Made by a program: the position numbers and the translations under genes
Notes under the pieces: generated by a model
Told to the model about the DNA's origin: nothing
Database searches by the model: none
The model's input: only the letters and a program-made list of their open reading frames with translations
Source of the DNA: Pseudomonas allokribbensis
GTDB lineage: Bacteria > Pseudomonadota > Gammaproteobacteria > Pseudomonadales > Pseudomonadaceae
Direction of reading: 5' to 3'
Assembly: GCF_014863605.1 (NCBI RefSeq)
Contig: NZ_CP062252.1
Span: 5,093,001 to 5,157,000, forward strand
DNA: 64,000 bases
In this document: piece by piece, positions 29,404-40,414 of the stretch
How positions within the stretch are numbered: the stretch's first letter is position 1
How the letters are laid out: every line of letters begins with the position of its first letter

Positions 29404-30705
29404 TCACTTCAGGTAAGGGGACCAGGACGGTTCTCTGACTTCGCCTTGAGCGGTAGGAAGCGGGAGCCTAACGCGTCCATTAATGGACACGAGCATCAAG
29501 ACTCCCCGGCCCTGTTGGCGGGTGGCGTAGATTACCATGGTGCCGTTGGGCGCAACAGTAGGCGACTCGTCCAGAGTGCTATCAGTGAGGATTTTTACAC
29601 TTCCCCGCTGCAAATCCTGGGCTGCCACCTTGAAATTGGTGAAACCGTCCTGGCGATGGATCATTACCAGGGTCTTTTCATCAGCCGAAAGCTTCGGGTT
29701 GGCGTTGTAGTTACCGATAAAGGTCACTCGCTCCGCACCGCCGCCACTTGCACTGGTTTTGTAGATCTGTGGTTTGCCGCCACGGTCCGAGGTGAAGTAG
29801 ATGGTCGAACCATCCTTGCCCCAGTACGGTTCGGTGTTGATGCCAGGACCTGCGGTCACGCGAGTGATCTGACGCGAAGCCAGGTTCATCACGTAGATGT
29901 CCGGGTTGCCGTCCTTCGACAGTACGAACGCCAGGCGATCACCATTCGGCGACCAGGCAGGAGCACCGTTCAGGCCTTCGAAGTTGGTGATCTGCTCACG
30001 GCGACCGGTGTCGATGTTCTGCATGAAGATGCGTGGACGCTTCTGCTCGAACGACACGTAGGCAATACGCTTGCCGTCCGGTGCGAAACGCGGCGACAGG
30101 ATTGGCTCGCGCGATTGCAGCAGGGTTACGGCGCGAGCACCGTCATAGTCCGAACGTTGCAGCGTGTAACGGGTGTTCTTCTCGGAGAAGCGTTCAGCCG
30201 TCACGTACAGCAGGCGAGTCGAGAACGCACCGTCGATACCGGTGAGTTTCTGGAACGACTGGTCAGAGATGAAGTGCGCCATGTCGCGCAGTTGCTCGGT
30301 CGTGCCGGAAACACTGCCGTCCGCCACTTTCTGCTCGGTAGCGACGTTGAACAGAGCCCACTGCACTTGCAAGCGGCCACCGGCCGGCACGATGTTGCCG
30401 ACCATGATGAACTGAGCACCTACCGCCTTCCAGTCACGGAAGATGATTTCGCTCGGCTGGCTTGGCTGGCTGATCATGTTCTGCTTTGGAATCGGAGCGT
30501 AGTAGCCCGAGTTGCGCAGATCGTTACCAACGATTTCAGCAATGTCGTCCGGCAGGACGGCGCCGCCCTGGAAGCCGAACGGCACGACGGCAATTGGCGT
30601 TGCCTGGGAGCTGCCACTGCTGACCAGGATATTTTTTTCATCTGCCGAAGCCAGTCCTGCAAAGCAGAACATGACTACAAGCAGTCCTCGAAGAAGGTTT
30701 CTCAC
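29404..30705 (-). CDS. tolB: Tol-Pal system protein TolB
   Basis: 433 residues, periplasmic. Signal peptide ending LASA, an N-terminal alpha/beta domain, then a beta-propeller of WD-like repeats ([39 protein letters not shown]). Bridges TolA and Pal. The GTG start (30705-30703) overlaps the tolA stop in a GTGA. Confidence 0.96.
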   Translation of the reverse strand: MRNLLRGLLVVMFCFAGLASADEKNILVSSGSSQATPIAVVPFGFQGGAVLPDDIAEIVGNDLRNSGYYAPIPKQNMISQPSQPSEIIFRDWKAVGAQFIMVGNIVPAGGRLQVQWALFNVATEQKVADGSVSGTTEQLRDMAHFISDQSFQKLTGIDGAFSTRLLYVTAERFSEKNTRYTLQRSDYDGARAVTLLQSREPILSPRFAPDGKRIAYVSFEQKRPRIFMQNIDTGRREQITNFEGLNGAPAWSPNGDRLAFVLSKDGNPDIYVMNLASRQITRVTAGPGINTEPYWGKDGSTIYFTSDRGGKPQIYKTSASGGGAERVTFIGNYNANPKLSADEKTLVMIHRQDGFTNFKVAAQDLQRGSVKILTDSTLDESPTVAPNGTMVIYATRQQGRGVLMLVSINGRVRLPLPTAQGEVREPSWSPYLK

Positions 30706-31781
30706 AAGGCTAGATCCTCAGGTGTGAATGTCATCTTGAATGAACGATAGGGTGCGAAATCCGCTGGCTTCAGACCCTGCATTTCGGTCAATCGACCAAT
30801 ATTTTTTACAGCCGCGACGGCAGAGCTGTCGAACGGCGCGTCACCGCTGGAATGAGCAACCGAAACACCGGAGATCGTTCCGTCAGGGAGCATGTTGATT
30901 TGCAGTACCACCTTCATGCCTTTACGGGCCGACGGAGGCTGCGCCCAACCTTCAGATGCTCGCGAACGAATCAGATCATCGAAGTTGCCGGCGGTTTCAT
31001 CACCCACTTCATCTGCCAAAGCCTGCTGACGCTCGGTCTTGTCGGACAGCAGGTCGGCCAGAGCCTGAGCCTTCTTGTCCTCGACCGATTTGCGTGCCGC
31101 GTCCTGCGCTTTCTTCTTCGCAGCATCGGCAGCAGCTTTCTTCTTGGCGTCTTCGGCGACTTTCTTCTTCGCCTCTTCAGCTTCGGATTTCTTCTTGGCG
31201 TCTTCGGCGGCTTTCTTCTTCGCGTCTTCGACGATTTTCTTCTTGGCTTCTTCAGCGGCCTCTTTCTTGGCCTCTTCTTCAGCAGCCTTCTTGGCCTCTT
31301 CTTCGGCTTTCTTCTTGGCTATATCAGCCAATTGTTTCTCTTCTGCCTTCTTGGCGTCGGCGGCTTTCTTCGCGTCTTCGGTTTTCTTGGCTTCGTCAGC
31401 CTTCTTCGCCTGTTCCGCTTTCTTCGCCTCGTCGGCCTTCTTGGCTTCCTCGGCCTTTTGAGCCGCTTCTTCTTTCTTTTGTTCCGCAGCCTTCACCGCT
31501 TCCTGCTCGACCTTTTTCTGCTCCATCTGCTCGACTTCGGTCTGACGCGCGGCGGATTTCTTCGCCTCACCCGCAATCTTCTGATTGGTCTGGGTGGTCG
31601 CCTGACTTTTCGATTTCAGCTGGTACAGGGTCGCCTGGACAATCGGCTTGGCCACCGGCAGCTCAGGCGTCAGGGCAAAACTGACGAACAGCATGCCGAA
31701 CACCAGCACGTGCAAGCCAATCGCCCAGACACTAGGCCAGAAGTAGCTTTCCGAGGCGGACGGCTCTCGCTGTTGCTGCAT
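30702..31781 (-). CDS. tolA: Tol-Pal system protein TolA
   Basis: 359 residues. One N-terminal membrane helix ([19 protein letters not shown]), a long Lys/Ala/Glu-rich helical domain about residues 60-245 made of imperfect AEEAKKA and DAKKKAAE repeats that spans the periplasm, and a C-terminal globular domain ([37 protein letters not shown]). The repetitive region is prone to length variation. Its start overlaps the tolR stop by one base. Confidence 0.95.
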   Translation of the reverse strand: MQQQREPSASESYFWPSVWAIGLHVLVFGMLFVSFALTPELPVAKPIVQATLYQLKSKSQATTQTNQKIAGEAKKSAARQTEVEQMEQKKVEQEAVKAAEQKKEEAAQKAEEAKKADEAKKAEQAKKADEAKKTEDAKKAADAKKAEEKQLADIAKKKAEEEAKKAAEEEAKKEAAEEAKKKIVEDAKKKAAEDAKKKSEAEEAKKKVAEDAKKKAAADAAKKKAQDAARKSVEDKKAQALADLLSDKTERQQALADEVGDETAGNFDDLIRSRASEGWAQPPSARKGMKVVLQINMLPDGTISGVSVAHSSGDAPFDSSAVAAVKNIGRLTEMQGLKPADFAPYRSFKMTFTPEDLAL

Positions 31782-32242
31782 CAGGGGGCCTCGGTAATCA
31801 AGCCAACATTACCGACCCCGGCTTTCTGCAACCCGCCCATGGCGCCCATGACGGAGCCATAATCGACGGACTTGTCGCCACGGATGAAGACCTGGGTACG
31901 CTTGCCGCCTTCAGTGCCGGCGCGAATGATCTTGGTCACCGCATCGGTCATCTGCGGCAGGGTCATGGCCCTGTCCTGTTGCTTTTCAGTATCGACTTCG
32001 CTGCCAAGGTTCCAGTAGTAGGTCTTGTCAGCCTTGATCGAAATGGTCAGCACCTGGGTGTTGTTGTCCTGCGGCAAGGCTTCGCTGGAAACCTTGGGCA
32101 GATCCACTTTCACGCCCTGATTGAGCATCGGCGCAGTCACCATGAAGATGACCAGCAGCACCAGCATCACGTCGATGTAAGGCACTACGTTCATCTCGGC
32201 GACCGGCTTGCGCTTGTGTCGGGCTCGAGTGATTAAAGCCAT
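31781..32242 (-). CDS. tolR: Tol-Pal system protein TolR
   Basis: 153 residues. One membrane helix with the channel Asp (NVVPYIDVMLVLLVIFMV) and a periplasmic domain. With TolQ it forms the proton-driven motor that energises TolA. Lies between tolQ and tolA with minimal spacing. Confidence 0.96.
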   Translation of the reverse strand: MALITRARHKRKPVAEMNVVPYIDVMLVLLVIFMVTAPMLNQGVKVDLPKVSSEALPQDNNTQVLTISIKADKTYYWNLGSEVDTEKQQDRAMTLPQMTDAVTKIIRAGTEGGKRTQVFIRGDKSVDYGSVMGAMGGLQKAGVGNVGLITEAP

Positions 32243-32256
32243 CGGGAAATACCTGC

Positions 32257-32952
32257 TTATTCTTCGCTGGTGTGCACTTTGCGGTGCAGGATCGCCTGGA
32301 ATTCATCGGCGAAGGTGTAGTAGCGGCTCAGCAAGGTTTCGCTGCGGGCAGAGAAACGGTTGTAAGCGATAACGGCCGGGATCGCGGCGAACAGGCCGAT
32401 CGCGGTGGCGATCAGGGCTTCGGCGATGCCTGGAGCCACAGTGGCCAGAGTGGCCTGTTGTGCGCTGGCCAGGCCGCGGAAGGAGTTCATGATCCCCCAG
32501 ACGGTACCGAACAGACCGATGTACGGGCTGACCGAACCTACGGTGGCGAGGAATGGCAGGCTCTGCTCGAGCTTTTCTTCCTCGCGGGAGATGGCAACAC
32601 GCATGGCACGGGCCACGCCTTCCATCACCGCTTCAGGATCGACACCCGGCTGCTGGCGCAGGCGCGAGAACTCTTTGAAGCCGGCACGGAAGATCTGCTC
32701 GACGCCCGAATCCGGATCCGGGTTGCTGCCGGCCTGACGATAGAGCTTGGACAGGTCGATACCCGACCAGAAGCGCTCCTCGAAGCTCTCCAGGGCACGT
32801 CGACCGGCGCGTATCAGATTGCTGCGCTGAAAGATCATGATCCATGAGGTCACCGATGCGGCCACCAGAGTCAACATTACCAACTGCACCACGATGCTGG
32901 CATTGCTGACCAGGCTCCACATGGAGGAATGGTCGACGACGTTAGCTTCCAC
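32257..32952 (-). CDS. tolQ: Tol-Pal system protein TolQ
   Basis: 231 residues, three membrane helices, MotA/TolQ/ExbB family ([47 protein letters not shown]). The start is GTG ([15 protein letters not shown]) with AGGAG upstream, matching the recalled P. aeruginosa N-terminus. It overlaps the ybgC end by 11 bases. Confidence 0.96.
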   Translation of the reverse strand: MEANVVDHSSMWSLVSNASIVVQLVMLTLVAASVTSWIMIFQRSNLIRAGRRALESFEERFWSGIDLSKLYRQAGSNPDPDSGVEQIFRAGFKEFSRLRQQPGVDPEAVMEGVARAMRVAISREEEKLEQSLPFLATVGSVSPYIGLFGTVWGIMNSFRGLASAQQATLATVAPGIAEALIATAIGLFAAIPAVIAYNRFSARSETLLSRYYTFADEFQAILHRKVHTSEE

Positions 32953-33409
32953 GCTTTATCTCCTGCTTTAAGTGTGTACCCGTGCCGACCGCGTCGGCGA
33001 AAGCCGCACGCAAGTCTTCGGGAAGGGCCCGGGGTTTCAAACTGTTAGTGCGCACACAGGCCACCAGAAACTGCCCCTCACAGAGCAGCACATTATCCGT
33101 TGCCCGCCTGACCTGCTGTCTGAAGCGCAGGCTGGCACGGTTCAATTCGATTACATCAGCGCTTACCAGCAGCTCGTCGTCCAGTCGCGCCGGCGCGTGG
33201 TAACGCGCTTCGCTGGAGTGCACGACGAACAACAGGTCCTCCCCTGCCAGCGCCGACTGGGCAAAGCCCAGCTCCCGGAGCCGCTCGGTTCGAGCCCGTT
33301 CCATAAACTTGAGGTAATTAACGTAATACACGATGCCGCCCGCATCGGTGTCCTCGTAATAAACGCGACAACGATGTGCGAACGACTCAAGCCCGTTTTG
33401 CGCGCGCAT
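32942..33409 (-). CDS. ybgC: Tol-Pal-associated acyl-CoA thioesterase YbgC
   Basis: 155 residues, hot-dog fold. Active-site motif [24 protein letters not shown]. Hydrolyses acyl-CoA thioesters and is linked to phospholipid synthesis. First gene of the tol run; its stop lies inside the 5' end of tolQ. Confidence 0.94.
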   Translation of the reverse strand: MRAQNGLESFAHRCRVYYEDTDAGGIVYYVNYLKFMERARTERLRELGFAQSALAGEDLLFVVHSSEARYHAPARLDDELLVSADVIELNRASLRFRQQVRRATDNVLLCEGQFLVACVRTNSLKPRALPEDLRAAFADAVGTGTHLKQEIKRGS

Positions 33410-33536
33410 ACTCTAGTGCTTACTCCTCGGGTTGCCAATCCAGCCAGGCAACTGTTTTTCATTGTTCGAAGGCTTTACCGCAAAAGTACCGTCCTGAGAC
33501 AGTACAAACGCTGAATAAATCGACAATAAATGTGTA

Positions 33537-34598
33537 TTAATCGTCCACGGCATCGAGAAACTCGTCTACCACAGGCATCTCGCCCATTCGTGACGGAATG
33601 TTTAAACCAAAATGCAGGTACGCGTGCCGGGTGACCACCCTGCCCCGTGGCGTACGCATGATGTAACCCTGCTGAATCAGGTACGGCTCCAGCACATCTT
33701 CGATGGTGTGGCGTTCTTCGCTGATCGCCGCCGCCAGGCTGTCGATACCGACCGGGCCGCCATCGAACTTCTCGATCATGGTCAACAGCAAACGCCGGTC
33801 CTGATGATCGAAGCCGTGCTCGTCGACATCCAGCAGGTTCAGCGCCAGGTCGGCGACGGACTTGGTGATGTGGCCCTTGGCCCGGACTTCGGCGAAATCC
33901 CGCACCCGGCGCAACAACCGATTGGCGATCCGCGGCGTACCCCGAGCACGACGGGCAATCTCGAAGGCACCTTCCGGGTCCAGCGGCAGGCCGAGGATGT
34001 TCGCCGAACGGCTGACAATCGTCGCCAGGTCGGCGGTGCTGTAGAACTCAAGACGCTGGACGATACCGAAACGGTCACGCAGCGGATTGGTCAGCATCCC
34101 CGCCCGCGTCGTCGCGCCAACGAGGGTGAACGGCGGCAGATCGAGCTTGATCGAACGCGCCGCCGGTCCCTCGCCGATCATGATGTCGAGCTGGAAATCT
34201 TCCATCGCCGGATACAGCACTTCTTCGACGATTGGCGACAAACGATGGATTTCATCGATGAACAGCACGTCGTGCGGCTCAAGATTGGTCAGCAGCGCCG
34301 CCAGATCGCCTGGCCGTTCAAGCACCGGGCCCGAAGTACTTTTGATCGACACGCCCATTTCCTGGGCAATGATGTTCGCCAGCGTGGTCTTGCCCAAACC
34401 CGGCGGGCCGAAGATCAGGGTGTGGTCGAGGGATTCGCTACGGCCACGGGCGGCTTGGATAAACAGTTCCATCTGCTCGCGAACGGTCGGCTGGCCGATG
34501 TATTCGGCCAGGCTGACGGGACGTATCGCCCGATCCTGGACTTCTTCGCGCTCACGCGGACTGTGCGTGGCGGCGATCAGACGATCAGCTTCAATCAC
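33537..34598 (-). CDS. ruvB: Holliday junction helicase motor RuvB
   Basis: 353 residues. AAA+ motor for branch migration: [19 protein letters not shown], Walker [11 protein letters not shown], Walker [10 protein letters not shown], sensor GATTRAG, and a C-terminal winged helix ([19 protein letters not shown]). The GTG start follows the ruvA TAA directly. Ends the ruvC-ruvA-ruvB run; about 127 bases with no clear feature separate it from ybgC. Confidence 0.97.
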   Translation of the reverse strand: MIEADRLIAATHSPREREEVQDRAIRPVSLAEYIGQPTVREQMELFIQAARGRSESLDHTLIFGPPGLGKTTLANIIAQEMGVSIKSTSGPVLERPGDLAALLTNLEPHDVLFIDEIHRLSPIVEEVLYPAMEDFQLDIMIGEGPAARSIKLDLPPFTLVGATTRAGMLTNPLRDRFGIVQRLEFYSTADLATIVSRSANILGLPLDPEGAFEIARRARGTPRIANRLLRRVRDFAEVRAKGHITKSVADLALNLLDVDEHGFDHQDRRLLLTMIEKFDGGPVGIDSLAAAISEERHTIEDVLEPYLIQQGYIMRTPRGRVVTRHAYLHFGLNIPSRMGEMPVVDEFLDAVDD

Positions 34599-35207
34599 TT
34601 AAATCATTCCCTTCAGGGCGCGTCGGATCATGTCTTCGCTGCTCAAGCCTTTCTCTTTGATCGCGGAAATCGCCTTGCTGGCTTCCTGCGGCTTATAGCC
34701 CAGGGAAATCAGCGCGCTGACCGCGTCGTTCTCGGCGGTGTTGACCGGCGCCGGGCCGTCCGGCTGGTTCGGCACCAGCGCAAACATGGCCGGCGAGGTT
34801 TCCCACGCCTTGAAGCGATCCTTGAGCTCCACCAGCAGACGCTCGGCGGTTTTCTTGCCCACACCCGGCACCTTGGTCAGCGCCGAGGTGTCCTGGGACT
34901 GCACGCAACGGATCAGTTCATCGACTTCCAGGCTCGACATCAAGGCCAGGGCCAGTTTCGGCCCCACACCATTGAGACGGATCAACTCGCGAAAAAAGTC
35001 TCGCTCACGCTTGCCGGCAAAACCATAGAGTAACTGCGCATCTTCGCGCACGACCAGATGGGTGTGCAGGGTCAGCGGTTCACCGACCGACGGCAGGCGA
35101 TACAAGGTGGTCATGGGCACTTCCAGCTCATACCCGAGGCCGTTTACATCCAGAATCAGGTGCGGCGGCTGTTTTTCAGCGAGGGTGCCGCGCAAGCGTC
35201 CAATCAC
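34599..35207 (-). CDS. ruvA: Holliday junction binding protein RuvA
   Basis: 202 residues. OB-fold N-terminus ([23 protein letters not shown]), helix-hairpin-helix motifs ([27 protein letters not shown]), and a C-terminal RuvB-contact domain ([17 protein letters not shown]). GTG start. Stop and ruvB start are adjacent. Confidence 0.97.
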   Translation of the reverse strand: MIGRLRGTLAEKQPPHLILDVNGLGYELEVPMTTLYRLPSVGEPLTLHTHLVVREDAQLLYGFAGKRERDFFRELIRLNGVGPKLALALMSSLEVDELIRCVQSQDTSALTKVPGVGKKTAERLLVELKDRFKAWETSPAMFALVPNQPDGPAPVNTAENDAVSALISLGYKPQEASKAISAIKEKGLSSEDMIRRALKGMI

Positions 35208-35322
35208 GTTTCAGATCCTTGAGCGTTGGCCAGCCGTGGGCTGGCGACAATCAAAACGAAGAAACTCCGGCCGACAACACAGGCGCGCAAGTCCACATTC
35301 CGTAAATTTGATGCTGATGCTA

Positions 35323-35850
35323 TCAGAGACGCAGGCGCCCGCCACGACTGCGTGCGGTTCCCAGACCGTGCGGCAGCAGACTGGAGCGAGTGTGCGCATG
35401 GCAAATGGCAATGGCCAGGGCGTCCGAGGCATCGATTTGCGGCTTGCTGGTCAGTTTGAGCATGTGCATGACCATCATCTGCACCTGCTCTTTATTGGCG
35501 GCGCCGGTGCCGACCACGGCCTGCTTGACCTGAGTTGCCGTGTACTCGGCGATCTCCAGGCTCTCTTCGGCGCCTGCAACGATAGCGGCCCCACGGGCCT
35601 GCCCAAGCTTCAGCGCCGAATCGGCGTTTTTCGCCATGAACACTTTTTCGATGCCCATGGTCACCGGGCCATAGGTCTGGATAATCTCGCGTACGCCGCG
35701 ATAGACGATTTGCAGGCGCTCGTGCAGCTCACCGGCGCCAGTGCGGATGCAGCCCGAGGCGACATAGATGCAACCGCCGCGTCCGGTATCACGAACAATG
35801 CCGTAACCGGTAATGCGCGAACCGGGGTCGATACCAAGAATTAAAGTCAT
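35323..35850 (-). CDS. ruvC: Holliday junction resolvase RuvC
   Basis: 175 residues. RNase H-like endonuclease; catalytic acidic residues in [15 protein letters not shown] (Asp), [23 protein letters not shown] (Glu) and the C-terminal [12 protein letters not shown]. The start at 35850 matches the family ([12 protein letters not shown]); the longer upstream frame runs into a REP sequence. Confidence 0.97.
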   Translation of the reverse strand: MTLILGIDPGSRITGYGIVRDTGRGGCIYVASGCIRTGAGELHERLQIVYRGVREIIQTYGPVTMGIEKVFMAKNADSALKLGQARGAAIVAGAEESLEIAEYTATQVKQAVVGTGAANKEQVQMMVMHMLKLTSKPQIDASDALAIAICHAHTRSSLLPHGLGTARSRGGRLRL

Positions 35851-35881
35851 AAGCCTGCAGATTCGAAAAAACACAAAAACA

Positions 35882-35933
35882 AATGTGGGAGCTGGCTTGC
35901 CCGCGATCACACAGGCAAGTCCGCTCCCACATT
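35882..35933. repeat. REP-type hairpin between pmpR and ruvC
   Basis: AATGTGGGAGC (35882-35892) and GCTCCCACATT (35923-35933) form a perfect 11-bp outer stem, with an inner CTTGCC/GGCAAG pair. Same GTGGGAGC class as at 15959-15982 and 55811-55828. Confidence 0.78.
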
Positions 35934-35948
35934 GAATCCTAGTCGCTC

Positions 35949-36695
35949 TTAACCGAGCTGAGCAGCCACGTCTTCCGGAATGTCCGCGTTGGAATAGACG
36001 TTTTGCACGTCGTCCAGGTCTTCCAGCATGTCGATCAGCTTGAGCACCTTCTCCGCCCCTTCCAGATCCAGTTCGGCGCTGGTGGTCGGCTGCATGACGA
36101 TTTCCGCGTCGTCACCCTTGAAACCGGCCGCTTCCAGCGCGTTTCGCACCGCGTAGAAGCTGGTGAACGAGGTGAACACGTCAATCGAGCCGTCTTCATG
36201 AGTAACCACGTCATCGGCGTCGGCTTCCAGCGCCGCTTCCGTCAGTGCGTCTTCATCGACACCCGGCGCAAAGCTGATCTGGCCCTTGCGCTCGAACAGA
36301 TACGCCACCGAGCCGTCAGTACCGAGGTTGCCGCCACACTTGCTGAACGCATGACGCACGGCCGCTGCGGTACGGTTGCGGTTGTCGGTCATGCACTCGA
36401 CCATCACCGCCACGCCACCCGGGCCGTAACCTTCGTAGGTCAGTTCTTCAACGTTGTCCGCCTCGGTCGCACCGGCGCCACGGGCCACCGCACGATCGAT
36501 GATGTCGCGGCTCATGTTGGCACCCAGCGCCTTGTCCAGGGCCAGACGCAGACGCGGGTTGGAACCCGGATCGCCACCGCCCTGACGGGCCGCAACGGTC
36601 AGTTCACGGATCCACTTGGTGAAGATCTTGCCTCGTTTGGCATCCTGACGTTCTTTGCGGTGCTTGATGTTCGCCCACTTGGAATGACCTGCCAT
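35949..36695 (-). CDS. pmpR: YebC/PmpR-family regulator
   Basis: 248 residues. N-terminal [27 protein letters not shown] and [21 protein letters not shown] are diagnostic for the YebC family. The P. aeruginosa orthologue PmpR (PA0964), in the same aspS-pmpR-ruvC order, represses a quorum-sensing regulator; other YebC proteins act in translation. A transcription-unit start is likely, since a terminator follows aspS. Confidence 0.94.
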   Translation of the reverse strand: MAGHSKWANIKHRKERQDAKRGKIFTKWIRELTVAARQGGGDPGSNPRLRLALDKALGANMSRDIIDRAVARGAGATEADNVEELTYEGYGPGGVAVMVECMTDNRNRTAAAVRHAFSKCGGNLGTDGSVAYLFERKGQISFAPGVDEDALTEAALEADADDVVTHEDGSIDVFTSFTSFYAVRNALEAAGFKGDDAEIVMQPTTSAELDLEGAEKVLKLIDMLEDLDDVQNVYSNADIPEDVAAQLG

Positions 36696-36789
36696 ATCTC
36701 GCTCCGAATTCTCTTTGAAACGTTGCCCGCCATGCTCGCGCATCGGCCGGCAAACACAAAATTGCGACCTGCTTTCATGGGGTACAGAA

Positions 36790-36819
36790 AGAAAAAAGGC
36801 GCATCCGAAGATGCGCCTT
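36790..36819 (-). terminator. Terminator after aspS
   Basis: AAGGCGCATC (36796-36805) and GATGCGCCTT (36810-36819). On the minus-strand RNA the loop is TTCG and a T-run follows. Separates aspS from pmpR. Confidence 0.88.
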
Positions 36820-36829
36820 CAGGCCCGTC

Positions 36830-38605
36830 TTACTCAGCCTTTGGCGTTTCGCGCAAACGAATGTGCAATTCGCGCAATGCCTTGGCATCCACAACACCCG
36901 GCGCCTGCGTCATCACGTCGGCAGCACTCTGGGTTTTCGGGAAGGCGATCACTTCACGGATCGACTGGGCACCGGTCATCAGCATCACCAGACGGTCCAG
37001 ACCAAAGGCCAGACCACCGTGCGGCGGCGCACCGTATTTCAGGGCGTCGAGCAGGAAGCCGAACTTCTCTTCCTGTTCCGCTTCGTTGATGCCCAACAGG
37101 CGGAATACCGCTTGCTGCATCTCTTTACGGTGGATACGGATCGAACCGCCACCCAGCTCGGTGCCGTTCAGCACCATGTCGTAGGCACGGGACAGAGCGC
37201 CCGCCGGGTTGGCTTCGAGCTCTTCCGGGGTGCACTTCGGCGCAGTGAACGGGTGATGCAGAGCAGAGAAGCTGCCGTCATCGTTCTCTTCGAACATCGG
37301 GAAGTCGACGACCCACATCGGCGCCCACTTGCAGGTCAGCAGGTTCAGGTCGTGACCGAGCTTGATACGCAGCGCGCCCAGAGCTTCGCTGACGATCTTG
37401 GCCTTGTCGGCGCCGAAGAACACGATATCGCCATCAACTGCACCGACGCGATCGAGGATCACGTTCAGGTTGGCTTCCGGGATGTTTTTCACGATCGGCG
37501 ATTGCAGACCTTCAACACCGGCAGCACGCTCGTTGACCTTGATGTACGCCAGGCCCTTGGCACCGTAGATGCCGACGAACTTGGTGTAGTCGTCGATCTG
37601 CTTGCGCGGCATGCTCGCGCCGCCTGGAACGCGCAGTGCGGCGATACGGCATTTCGGGTCGTTGGCCGGGCCGCTGAACACCTTGAAATCAACTTCTTTC
37701 AGTTGATCGGCAACGTCGACCAGTTCCAGCGGGATACGCAGGTCTGGCTTGTCGGAACCGTAACGGCGCATGGCTTCTTCGAAAGTCATGTGCGGGAACT
37801 CGCCGAATTCCAGATCCAGCACTTCCTTGAACAGGTTGCGGATCATTTGCTCGGTCAGGCCCATGATCTCTTTTTCATCGAGGAAGCTGGTCTCGATGTC
37901 GATCTGGGTGAATTCCGGCTGACGGTCGGCGCGCAGGTCTTCGTCACGGAAGCACTTGGCGATCTGGTAGTAACGGTCGAAGCCGGCGACCATCAGCAGT
38001 TGCTTGAACAGCTGTGGCGATTGCGGCAGCGCGAAGAACGAACCGGCGTGAGTACGGCTCGGCACGAGGTAATCGCGCGCGCCTTCAGGCGTTGCACGGG
38101 TCAGGATCGGCGTTTCAACGTCGAGGAAGCCGTTTTCGTCCAGGAAGCGACGGATGCTGGTGGTCATGCGCGAACGCAGACGCAGCTTCTCGGCCATTTC
38201 CGGACGACGCAGGTCGAGGAAGCGATAGCGCAGACGGGTTTCTTCGCCAACGTCGGAGAACTCGTTCAGCGGGAACGGCGGGGTTTCCGACTCGTTCAGC
38301 ACTTCCAGCTCGTAGCCCAGGACTTCGATCATGCCCGACGCCATGTTGGCGTTGGTGGCACCGGCCGGACGCAGACGCACCTTGCCGGTGATCTTCACGA
38401 CGTATTCGCTGCGCACGCGGTCGGCGGCGGCGAAGCTCTCGGCGCGATCCGGGTCGAACACCACCTGGGCCAGACCATCACGATCACGGATATCGAGGAA
38501 AATCACCCCGCCGTGGTCGCGGCGACGGTGAACCCATCCGCAAAGGGTAATTTCCTGGCCTTCCAGGCTTTCGTTCAGTTGGCCGCAATAATGGCTGCGC
38601 ATCAT
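36830..38605 (-). CDS. aspS: Aspartyl-tRNA synthetase
   Basis: 591 residues, class II synthetase of bacterial type with the GAD insertion. Anticodon-binding OB domain at the N-terminus ([21 protein letters not shown]), motif 2 [18 protein letters not shown] and motif 3 [14 protein letters not shown]. Start [12 protein letters not shown] at 38605, as recalled in P. aeruginosa, where the enzyme also charges tRNA-Asn. Own terminator downstream. Confidence 0.97.
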   Translation of the reverse strand: MMRSHYCGQLNESLEGQEITLCGWVHRRRDHGGVIFLDIRDRDGLAQVVFDPDRAESFAAADRVRSEYVVKITGKVRLRPAGATNANMASGMIEVLGYELEVLNESETPPFPLNEFSDVGEETRLRYRFLDLRRPEMAEKLRLRSRMTTSIRRFLDENGFLDVETPILTRATPEGARDYLVPSRTHAGSFFALPQSPQLFKQLLMVAGFDRYYQIAKCFRDEDLRADRQPEFTQIDIETSFLDEKEIMGLTEQMIRNLFKEVLDLEFGEFPHMTFEEAMRRYGSDKPDLRIPLELVDVADQLKEVDFKVFSGPANDPKCRIAALRVPGGASMPRKQIDDYTKFVGIYGAKGLAYIKVNERAAGVEGLQSPIVKNIPEANLNVILDRVGAVDGDIVFFGADKAKIVSEALGALRIKLGHDLNLLTCKWAPMWVVDFPMFEENDDGSFSALHHPFTAPKCTPEELEANPAGALSRAYDMVLNGTELGGGSIRIHRKEMQQAVFRLLGINEAEQEEKFGFLLDALKYGAPPHGGLAFGLDRLVMLMTGAQSIREVIAFPKTQSAADVMTQAPGVVDAKALRELHIRLRETPKAE

Positions 38606-38713
38606 GGTAGTGGTTTCGCTTCTCGTAATTCGAAATTCGGTGGAGATCCATCGCACTCAAGCTATGTGCGACCGGTGGATACTCGCGCGTGTCGTTCGAC
38701 CTGGGTCTGAACC

Positions 38714-38935
38714 CTAGTCAGATTTGTCGCCACCGGCCAGATTCTTCTTCGCGCCGGTCTTGAAATCGGTTTCGTACCAACCGCTGCCGCTGAGGCGAAA
38801 GCCTGGCATGGACAGCTGTTTCTTGAGCTCTGGTGCCTGACAGGCAGGGCAATCGATCAGCGGTGCATCACTGATCTTTTGAATGGCTTCCAACTGATGA
38901 CCACAGGAAGCACATTGGTAATCGTACATCGGCAT
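38714..38935 (-). CDS. FmdB-family zinc-ribbon protein
   Basis: 73 residues. Two CxxC pairs (CASCG and CPAC) in the classic MPMYDYQCASCGHQLEAIQ frame; C-terminal KTGAKKN tail. Probably a small regulatory or adaptor protein; function unknown. Lies directly upstream of aspS on the same strand. Confidence 0.9.
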   Translation of the reverse strand: MPMYDYQCASCGHQLEAIQKISDAPLIDCPACQAPELKKQLSMPGFRLSGSGWYETDFKTGAKKNLAGGDKSD

Positions 38936-39048
38936 GGCGTTGTCTCGGCGATCAGATTGCCAGCTCCCGCAGGGCGGTGTGGCGAAAGAGCGGGATTATA
39001 TCCATTAAATGCGGCCTGTGCAGCCGGAAGACTGCACAGGCCGCCCAG

Positions 39049-39393
39049 TCATTGACAACCCCCGGTGGTCACCGGGGCATCGCGCAAGCCATGTACGACA
39101 CACACCACCCGTACCAGACCGCTGAAGTTCTTCACGCCACCATGACGCAAGTGCACTTCGCGGTCGACACGGGATAACAGCGTGCCGACCGAACAGCAAT
39201 TTTCCTCGGCCATGCGACCCAGAATATTCCAGTAGACCTGCTCCAGCCGCATGCAGGTCGCAAACCCGTTCAAACGCACCGACCGGGCCAATGGCCGAAT
39301 CAATGCCATGTCGAATTCGTCAAGAAACGGCGCCGCGGCTCTGTCCTGCTGTGAGCCGATGGCGATTTCACTTCGCCTGTCTCCACCTTCCAT
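39049..39393 (-). CDS. Ribbon-helix-helix domain protein
   Basis: 114 residues. The middle shows the RHH_4 pattern: RSVRLNGFATCMRLEQVYWNILGRMAEENCCSVGTLLSRVD, which is a beta strand followed by two helices. Probably DNA-binding; target unknown. AGGAGTGTC precedes the ATG. Monocistronic between fmdB and dps; two Cys lie side by side in the second helix region. Confidence 0.78.
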   Translation of the reverse strand: MEGGDRRSEIAIGSQQDRAAAPFLDEFDMALIRPLARSVRLNGFATCMRLEQVYWNILGRMAEENCCSVGTLLSRVDREVHLRHGGVKNFSGLVRVVCVVHGLRDAPVTTGGCQ

Positions 39394-39634
39394 ATCGTTG
39401 ACACTCCTTTGCCATCGCTGCTTGTTTTCAAGGCAACATCCTGTGACCTCATTAAAAGCGCAGGGGCAAAGGTATATCCAGACGACTTTTTGACCGTCGA
39501 CGTAGGATAAGCCAACACAACAGGGAGGATCATGGACCAGCGAAGTGCTTACTTCGCTTCCTACAATAGCGAACGCTTTTTCCCGGCCAAAACGGGCGCA
39601 CGACCCACAAACGGTGTCCGTGCGCCTCGGGCGA
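39394..39634. other. Intergenic region between the RHH gene and dps
   Basis: About 240 bases, AT-richer than its surroundings; presumably holds the promoter of the ribbon-helix-helix gene and the end of the dps transcript. No clear terminator or operator identified. Confidence 0.4.
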
Positions 39635-40105
39635 TCAGGCTTCGAGCAGTGCCCTGAGCATCCACGCGGTTTTCTCGTGGACTTGCATGCGCTGAGTCAG
39701 AAGATCAGCCGTCGGCTCGTCACTGACTTTATCCAGCAGCGGGAAAATCCCCCGCGCAGTGCGAGTGACCGCTTCCTGGCCTTCGACCAGTTGTTTGATC
39801 ATGTCCTCGGCACTCGGCACGCCCACTTCTTCTTTAATAGAGGAAAGACGCGCGTAAGTCGCATAGGCGCCCGGCGCAGGGAATCCCAGGGCGCGGATGC
39901 GCTCGGCGATCGAGTCCACGGCCAGGGCCAGTTCGTTGTATTGCTCTTCGAACATCAGGTGCAGGGTCCGGAACATCGGCCCGGTGACGTTCCAGTGGAA
40001 GTTGTGGGTTTTCAGATACAGCACATAGGTGTCCGACAGCAGACGCGAAAGCCCTTCGACGATGGATTTGCGGTCTTCTTCACTGATACCGATATCGATT
40101 GCCAT
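39635..40105 (-). CDS. dps: Dps-family DNA-protection/ferritin-like protein
   Basis: 156 residues. The ferroxidase signature [39 protein letters not shown] is clear, with [17 protein letters not shown] following. Forms a 12-mer cage that oxidises iron with peroxide. P. aeruginosa PA0962 holds the same place beside aspS. No Lys-rich N-terminal DNA-binding tail, so the iron/peroxide role may dominate. Confidence 0.92.
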   Translation of the reverse strand: MAIDIGISEEDRKSIVEGLSRLLSDTYVLYLKTHNFHWNVTGPMFRTLHLMFEEQYNELALAVDSIAERIRALGFPAPGAYATYARLSSIKEEVGVPSAEDMIKQLVEGQEAVTRTARGIFPLLDKVSDEPTADLLTQRMQVHEKTAWMLRALLEA

Positions 40106-40414
40106 GCTTACCCCCTAACGGCGATTGAATTCATCCAGCAGGTGTCGGTTCACTGTAGCAAGGCCTCCCTCCCATGGCAGCCCCCGTATCGACCCGATAG
40201 AGGCGACAAATCGCCCCACGCCCTGCCGCTGGCCGGCGTTATTTGAGTAGCTGCAGGCTTTACTGTTAAATAGGCAGTGTGTCGCTACGCCCTGTTTTCC
40301 GGGTGTTGCGCATAGGCTGATGCCGGGCACGTGTCCAACGCCTCTTATTGTTCCGAAGCGAACCGTGCGCCTTCAGCTCTTCCTTGTGAGCCGTCATAAC
40401 GTGAGTCATTAAAA
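40106..40414. other. Divergent promoter region, dps and membrane cold-shock gene
   Basis: 309 bases without a gene. It must carry promoters for both divergent genes. AT-rich patches near 40255-40285 and 40330-40350 are candidates, but no -35/-10 pair or known operator was convincing. Confidence 0.4.

Noticed and set aside
30957..31600. Tandem-repeat locus
   Set aside because: The apparent DNA repeats are the Lys/Ala/Glu helical repeats inside tolA, a normal feature of that protein.
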